Positions 60,101-64,000 of a stretch of DNA of 64,000 bases are shown piece after piece. Under the pieces are notes generated by a model. The model was not told the origin of the DNA. It saw nothing but the letters and a program-made list of their open reading frames with translations, and ran no database searches. Origin of the DNA: Hahella sp. HNIBRBA332 (GTDB lineage Bacteria; Pseudomonadota; Gammaproteobacteria; Pseudomonadales; Oleiphilaceae); contig NZ_CP132203.1 in the NCBI RefSeq assembly GCF_030719035.1, forward strand, positions 744,001 to 808,000, given 5' to 3'. The position numbers and the translations under genes were made by a program. The stretch's first letter is position 1; each line of letters begins with the position of its first letter.

Positions 60101-62012
60101 GGGCGTGGGCGACATGTCCGGAGACGTGTTCGGCAACGGCATGTTGCGTTCTGAGCATATTCTCATGGTGGCCGCCTTCAACCACATGCACATCTTTATC
60201 GATCCTAATCCAGATGCCGCGTCCAGTTTCGTAGAGCGCAAGCGCCTGTTCGAGCTGCCGCGCTCCACGTGGATGGATTATGATAGCAAGTTGATCTCGG
60301 CGGGCGGCGGCGTGTTCTCGCGCAACGCCAAGTCGATTCCGATCAGCCCTGAAATGAAGGCGCGCTTCGGCATCAAGCAGGATCGCCTGCCTCCCAACAT
60401 GCTGATCTCACAGTTGTTGAAAGCCTCGGTGGATCTGCTTTGGTTCGGCGGCATCGGCACCTATGTGAAATCCTCGGAAGAAACGCACGCAGACGTGGGC
60501 GATAAAGCCAACGACGCGCTGCGGGTCGACGCGAGCGATCTTCAGGTGAAAGTCATCGGTGAAGGCGGCAACCTGGGCATGACCCAGTTGGCTCGTATTG
60601 AATACGCCTTCAACTATGGCCGTCTGAATACCGACTTCATTGATAACGCCGGCGGCGTCGACTGTTCTGACCACGAAGTTAACATCAAGATCCTGCTGAA
60701 TGAGATTGTCGCCGGCGGCGACATGACCATGAAGCAGCGTAATAAGTTGCTGGCGGACATGACTGAGTCCGTTGCTGATCTGGTGTTGATGAATAACTAT
60801 CGTCAGACCCAGGCGTTGAGTATTGCGGAAACTGATGCGGCGACTCGCATTGAAGAATACCGCCGTCTGATTAATCATCTGGAATCTATCGGTAAGCTGA
60901 ATCGCGGTCTGGAGTTTATTCCGGACGATGAAACCATCACCGAACGTAAATCCATGAAGCGCGGCCTGGTGAGACCGGAACTCTGTACGCTGATTTCCTA
61001 CGTCAAAGGCTGGCTGAAGGAGACCCTGATCGACAGTGATCTGGTGGATCACGAGTATCTGGCCAACGAACTGCACACTGAATTCCCTCAGGTGCTGGTG
61101 GAGAAATTTGGTCGTCAGATGCGCGACCACCGCCTGCGTCGCGAGATTATCGCCACTCAGGTCGCCAATGACATGGTCAACCACATGGGCATCACCTTTG
61201 TGGACCGTCTGCGTCAGTCTACTGGCGCGCCAGTGGCGGCGATCGCTCAGGCGTACGTTATCGCCAGAAATGTATTCCAGGTGCAGAATCAATGGGCGGC
61301 GATTGAAGCCTTGGATTATAAGGTCGGCAGCGGCATGCAGATCGCAATGATGTCCGAACTGATCCGTTTGGTGCGTAGAGCGACCCGTTGGTTCCTGAGA
61401 AATCGTCGCAGCGAACTGAATGTCATGGAGAACATGGATAAATTCTCCACCGGCATTGACTACATCGCGCATCACTTCAAGGAGCTGCTCTCCGGCGACC
61501 AGCTCAAACTGTGGCAGGAGCGCTATGACGGTTATCGTCAGGCTGGCGTGCCGGATGAACTGGCTGCGACAGTGGCGGGAACGCCGTATCTGTACTCCGC
61601 TTTGGGCATCATTGAGGCGCAGGAACAGACTAACGCCAGCCTGGATTACGTGGCGCGTATGTTCTTCCGCATGGGCGAAAGACTGGATATGCAGTGGTTT
61701 GCGCATCAGCTCAATATCGCGCAGCCGGCGACGCATTGGCAGGCGCTGGCGAGAGAGAGTTTCCGCGAAGATCTTGACTGGCAGCAGCGTGCTCTGACGG
61801 TCGGTATCCTGCGCATGACGGACGCGCCGGAAGACATTGATCAGCGTATCGACGCCTGGTCAGAGTGCAATACGGACCTGATCGAGCGCTGGCGCGGTAT
61901 GTTGACCGAGCTGAAAGCGACGAAAGATCCAGAGTTCCCTATGTACTCTGTGGCCCTGCGTGAGTTGTTGGATCTGGCGCAGAGCACTACGCACGCCACC
62001 ACCAAGGTCTGA
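57150..62012 (+). CDS. gdhB: NAD-specific glutamate dehydrogenase, large (180-kDa) type
   Basis: A 1620-residue enzyme, the same length as the Pseudomonas aeruginosa GdhB I remember. It oxidatively deaminates glutamate to 2-oxoglutarate with NAD. The long N-terminal half carries ACT-like regulatory segments. The catalytic core has KVARGGLRWSDRFEDYRTEVLGL in part, VKNSVIVPVGAKGGFV (substrate lysines), and the NAD-domain VVGVGDMSGDVFGNGML. No accessory genes are adjacent. A strong terminator ends the transcript. Large minus-strand frames inside it (for example 58785-60191) are codon shadows. Confidence 0.97.
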   Translation: MKQISVETREQFFELLEEEFKKKLDPGLAEDVNRFARLYLEMSPLDEIRSRRLADIYGAVVACWHFLQEHHQDQPKVTVFNPDLETHGWQSTHTVIGILHNNIPFIVDSVRMGLNRMELTLHSIQHAVLYIERDSSAKLKRVIGRDEEPARELGESMVYVEIDRHNDPADHQRIREELETVLGEVRTAVGDYEKMKSHAQELISEFEKDIPNVKKTDLKEASEFLKWLAADHFTFLGYDEYQFKKAGKDTIIQQVAGSELGILKSHPERPAMMKLSDLPQKARRQLLQSEIFTFAKSSQRSRVHRPAYPDYVSVKKFNEQGEVIGERRFLGLYTSRVYHQRPDDIPLVRRKVKHVLKRSGFNPSDYAGKELDQILAVYPRDELFQLGRDDLFDVAMGILYIQERRKIRLFIREDVYGQFVSAIVYVPRDLYSTDLRLRISDILVKATGAEDVEFTTYFSESVLARTQFNLRVPQAERRDLRPAELEERIIAAAQSWQDGLMESLYEAHGEEQANAYIHLYANAFNGAYREEFSPRRAVIDIEHIASLSDERPLAMSFYRALEEDESILHFKLFHGVVQVPLSDVLPLFENLGLRVLGEHPFEAVDRNGKVVWIHDFSLQSRGGEVIDIQKIRKKFEELFLRVWTNEAENDIFNRLVLAAQMDWRQIAMFRAYARYMRQIRFSYSQDFIANTLVNHVHIAKSIYELFEARFNPAKIQSEAQCGAAQQKLEIEINQALDEVEHLSEDRVLRRYVELIKATLRTNYYQRGEDNGVKGYMSFKFSPRDIPEMPLPLPMFEIFVYSPRVEGVHLRGGKVARGGLRWSDRFEDYRTEVLGLVKAQQVKNSVIVPVGAKGGFVAKQLPENDREAMLNEGIACYKTFIRGLLDVTDNLSSGEVIPPLDVVRHDEDDYYLVVAADKGTATFSDIANSLSEEYNFWLGDAFASGGSQGYDHKKMGITARGGWVSVERHFREMGVNTATDDFTVVGVGDMSGDVFGNGMLRSEHILMVAAFNHMHIFIDPNPDAASSFVERKRLFELPRSTWMDYDSKLISAGGGVFSRNAKSIPISPEMKARFGIKQDRLPPNMLISQLLKASVDLLWFGGIGTYVKSSEETHADVGDKANDALRVDASDLQVKVIGEGGNLGMTQLARIEYAFNYGRLNTDFIDNAGGVDCSDHEVNIKILLNEIVAGGDMTMKQRNKLLADMTESVADLVLMNNYRQTQALSIAETDAATRIEEYRRLINHLESIGKLNRGLEFIPDDETITERKSMKRGLVRPELCTLISYVKGWLKETLIDSDLVDHEYLANELHTEFPQVLVEKFGRQMRDHRLRREIIATQVANDMVNHMGITFVDRLRQSTGAPVAAIAQAYVIARNVFQVQNQWAAIEALDYKVGSGMQIAMMSELIRLVRRATRWFLRNRRSELNVMENMDKFSTGIDYIAHHFKELLSGDQLKLWQERYDGYRQAGVPDELAATVAGTPYLYSALGIIEAQEQTNASLDYVARMFFRMGERLDMQWFAHQLNIAQPATHWQALARESFREDLDWQQRALTVGILRMTDAPEDIDQRIDAWSECNTDLIERWRGMLTELKATKDPEFPMYSVALRELLDLAQSTTHATTKV

Positions 62013-62030
62013 TAATGTAACTTAACGCTG

Positions 62031-62078
62031 TCACAACCCTCCGTCCAACATAGGGGGGAGGGTTGTGATGGTTTGTTT
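62031..62078 (+). terminator. Rho-independent terminator of gdh
   Basis: A perfect 12-bp stem (62031-62042 with 62057-62068), then GGTTTGTTTTTA. Confidence 0.88.
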
Positions 62079-62115
62079 TTATAGAGTTGATCAGTAACAG
62101 CAGAGTGTTCCAGAG

Positions 62116-62337
62116 ATGCGGCAAATCATCGTCGACATCTATATATCCGCAGATGAGTACTTGAACGTTTACCGCGGTAGCGCAAAAAGCGTCAACGCCG
62201 TAAGCCGGGAAGGGCTCAGGGTTCAATTTCCCGCTAATATCCTGCAGCGCTTCGTAACCCGAGAGGGTATTCGGGGTTCATTTGTCATCACTTTCGATGA
62301 CTCCAATAAATTTCAGTCCATTGAGCAACTGGCTTAA
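62116..62337 (+). CDS. DUF2835 protein
   Basis: A 73-residue protein. The motifs ISADEYLNVYRGSAKSV, REGLRVQFPANILQRFVTREGI and GSFVITFDD match DUF2835, a small family common next to metabolic genes in Pseudomonas relatives; its function is unknown. It is convergent with the Nudix gene, ending 8 bases from its stop. Confidence 0.88.
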   Translation: MRQIIVDIYISADEYLNVYRGSAKSVNAVSREGLRVQFPANILQRFVTREGIRGSFVITFDDSNKFQSIEQLA

Positions 62338-62345
62338 CGCCGGTT

Positions 62346-62918
62346 TTATTCGCCTTGCGTCAGCCAATCTGGGTGTTGAAGCGCAATCTTCAGTAACGCC
62401 GCGACGCTGATGGCGTCCGTAATTGCGCCGCTCAGCGCCATGTCCACGGCTTCTTGCAGCGGCAAGCGTTGGACTTTTAACTCCTCTGTTTCATCTGGAT
62501 TCCAACCGACTTGCGTAAGCTTGCGCGCAACATACACCACGCCCTGTTCGTCGGTGACGCAATTACTGGTGTGCAGGCGCATTAGCTCCGACAGCTCATC
62601 GGCAATCAACCCCGTTTCTTCTTGTAGCTCTCTGCGCGCGGCGTCCGCTGTCCATTCATCGTGAGGAGCGCCGCCCATAGGGATCTCCCAGGAGTAGCAT
62701 TCGGTCGCATAGCGATATTGTCCCACCAGCCAGGTGTAGCCATGGTCGTCGACCGGCACGATGCCGACCGCTTTGTTCTTCATATGCACAACGCCATAAA
62801 TGCCGGGCTTGCCGGTGGGGGCGATGACCTCTCGATGCTCCACTTGAATCCAGGGGTTAACATAAACCTGATTGCTGGAAAGAGTGCGCCAGGGATTGAT
62901 TTCAGGAGAGTCGGACAT
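62346..62918 (-). CDS. Nudix hydrolase, ADP-ribose pyrophosphatase-like
   Basis: A 190-residue Nudix protein. The full Nudix box spans residues 82-104 (G-x5-E-x7-REL-x-EE-x-GL: Gly82, Glu88, Arg96, Glu97, Glu100, Glu101), which coordinates Mg2+. The layout GQYRYATECYSWEIPMGG is typical of ADP-ribose/ADP-sugar pyrophosphatases. It probably hydrolyses ADP-ribose or a nucleotide sugar; the exact substrate is unproven. It is a single gene, with a 132-base gap to the transglycosylase. Confidence 0.93.
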   Translation of the reverse strand: MSDSPEINPWRTLSSNQVYVNPWIQVEHREVIAPTGKPGIYGVVHMKNKAVGIVPVDDHGYTWLVGQYRYATECYSWEIPMGGAPHDEWTADAARRELQEETGLIADELSELMRLHTSNCVTDEQGVVYVARKLTQVGWNPDETEELKVQRLPLQEAVDMALSGAITDAISVAALLKIALQHPDWLTQGE

Positions 62919-63050
62919 AATGGATTCCTTGTGCGACGTAGCTCGATGGCTTGAAATGATAAGAATGAGTGGAAACTTATAACAAAAACGCCGGGGGAGA
63001 AAAGCTCCGCCGGCGTTCGGGAATGGTGTAGGTTGAGTCTGGCGTCGATA

Positions 63051-63674
63051 TCAGGAGTGTTTGACGAACCAGTAACGTTCCCAGGCGACCAGAACCCGTT
63101 CCGGGTACCAGGTTTTGCCCAAGCTGCCGTTGTAGCGGGCCAGAGCTCGAATCAGGTTGCCTTTCTCTTTGTCCAGGTAGTGCTTGAGAATGGTGCAGCC
63201 ATAGCGCAGGTTAGTGGCGACATCGTGGAGGTTATCATCCGGTCGCCCGATTTCGTTTATCCAAAACGGCATCACCTGCATCAGGCCGCGCGCGCCGGCG
63301 CTGGAAACTGCGTAGGGATCAAAGCGGCTTTCCACATGCATTACCGCCAGTACAATTTCCGGATTGAGGCCGGCGCGGGATGCTTCCAGATGCACCAGTT
63401 TCAGTAATTCAAGACGCTGATTGGTGTCTTTGATGTACTTTTCCATGCGGGTGGACATATCCACCAGCCATACTTCGGCGTCAAAGCGGTCAATAAAGCT
63501 TTGGGCCTCGTTAACCGTGCGCTTTAATACGGCGCGCAGCTCCGGATCCGGCTCTTGTTGGCCGGCGGCAAGGGCGGAGACCGGCGCAAGCGCCAGCAGC
63601 ATGAAAATTCCGAATAACCAAGACAAGCCCTTGCCTCGAACAAGGGCGGGGCGCACTGAATAACTGTACTGCAT
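63051..63674 (-). CDS. Lytic transglycosylase (SLT family)
   Basis: 207 residues with a signal peptide (WLFGIFMLLALAPVSALAAG), a short helical spacer and an SLT catalytic domain. The catalytic Glu is Glu115 in VMHVESRFDP, followed by GARGLMQVMPFW (129-138). It cleaves peptidoglycan to 1,6-anhydro products in the periplasm. It starts 12 bases after the proS stop on the same strand, so it is probably co-transcribed with proS. Confidence 0.93.
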   Translation of the reverse strand: MQYSYSVRPALVRGKGLSWLFGIFMLLALAPVSALAAGQQEPDPELRAVLKRTVNEAQSFIDRFDAEVWLVDMSTRMEKYIKDTNQRLELLKLVHLEASRAGLNPEIVLAVMHVESRFDPYAVSSAGARGLMQVMPFWINEIGRPDDNLHDVATNLRYGCTILKHYLDKEKGNLIRALARYNGSLGKTWYPERVLVAWERYWFVKHS

Positions 63675-63685
63675 GATTTAATTGA

Positions 63686-64000
63686 CTATTTTTTCAACTT
63701 CTCTTTGATGAAGTTTACAACAGTATCCACTGCCATATCTGTGCTGTCGGTATCACGGCGGCCTTTGTATTCCACATTGCCTTCCGCCAGACCGCGATCA
63801 CTGATGACGACTCGGTGTGGGATGCCGATGAGCTCCATTTCCGCAAATTTAACGCCGGGGCGTTCATTACGGTCGTCCAGCAGAACATCTACGCCGGCTT
63901 GCAACAGTTCTGCGTAAAGGCTTTCTGCTTTCTCGCGCACTACATCAGATTTATGCATATTCAAAGGAACCAGGGCGACCTGGAAAGGCGCCAGGGCGTC
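63686..64000 (-). CDS. proS: Prolyl-tRNA synthetase, C-terminal fragment
   Basis: Only the last 104 residues are inside the window; the frame is open through base 64000 (APFQVALVPLNMHKSDVV). This is the anticodon-binding domain of bacterial-type ProRS (VLLDDRNERPGVKFAEMELIGIPHRVVI). The TTG at 63964 is an internal Leu codon, not a start. Its length and catalytic domains cannot be judged here. Confidence 0.94.
   Translation of the reverse strand, partial: DALAPFQVALVPLNMHKSDVVREKAESLYAELLQAGVDVLLDDRNERPGVKFAEMELIGIPHRVVISDRGLAEGNVEYKGRRDTDSTDMAVDTVVNFIKEKLKK

Noticed and set aside
58785..61736. Two minus-strand frames of 468 and 442 residues inside gdh
   Set aside because: Codon shadows with no recognisable motif; gdh is complete on the plus strand.
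63686..63964. Independent 92-residue gene starting at TTG
   Set aside because: The frame is open through the window edge and reads as the ProRS anticodon-binding domain.

Overview
The window reads as a chromosomal segment of a motile, chitin-degrading marine gammaproteobacterium. The evidence is the polar-type flagellar set (two flagellins, FlaG, FliD, FliS), RdgC, a PatZ-type acetyltransferase, the 1620-residue NAD-glutamate dehydrogenase also found in Pseudomonas, the DUF2788 and DUF2835 proteins, and secreted GH18/GH16/GH20 enzymes. Gene content and style resemble Hahella (Oceanospirillales), but that genus is my recall and not a computed match. I see no tRNA, rRNA, insertion sequence, phage or CRISPR array.

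Positions 1-14.6 kb form a flagellin and glycan-modification locus. It opens with the end of an N-acetyl sugar amidotransferase, then HisH and HisF paralogues and a hexapeptide acetyltransferase. The HisF copy has lost its first catalytic Asp, so this set probably supplies ammonia for a sugar amidination and not for histidine. Next come a TPR protein with a methyltransferase-like tail and flagellin 1 (both minus strand), a Maf/DUF115 motility accessory factor, flagellin 2, FlaG, FliD and FliS (plus strand). A sigma54-like promoter precedes flagellin 1, and sigma28-like promoters precede flagellin 2 and fliD. The two flagellins are therefore probably expressed at different stages, with the likely glycosyltransferase between them.

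Positions 14.6-33.8 kb hold mostly housekeeping and regulatory genes: a histone-deacetylase-family protein divergent from a PatZ-type acetyltransferase, rdgC, a carboxylesterase homologue whose nucleophile Ser is Asp, a YjbR protein, two tandem periplasmic binding proteins, a chemoreceptor fused to a PilZ domain, hemolysin III, an extradiol dioxygenase and DoxX opposite a LysR regulator, acs, a glutaredoxin-like protein, yaaA, an SGNH hydrolase and a DUF2788 protein. Acs, the usual PatZ target, lies 11 kb from pat.

Positions 33.8-43.9 kb form a polysaccharide-degradation island: a LacI regulator, a small outer-membrane protein, a chitinase with two chitin-binding modules and Asp/Gly linkers, a laminarinase-type GH16 with ricin-B and CBM6 modules, and a chitobiase (GH20). 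The chitinase has an 870-bp upstream region with a good sigma70 promoter wrapped in helically phased TGGTAT boxes. LacI-type palindromes with a GAAA-CG-TTTC core lie upstream of all three enzymes.

Positions 43.9-64 kb carry a VOC protein, an FAD monooxygenase, dodecin, a further binding protein, a DUF6940-like protein, and the MoxR-DUF58-DUF4381-BatA-BatB/C-BatD operon (minus strand). They also carry two tandem paralogous small membrane proteins of unknown function, gdh, a DUF2835 protein, a Nudix hydrolase, a lytic transglycosylase and the end of proS, which runs off the window.
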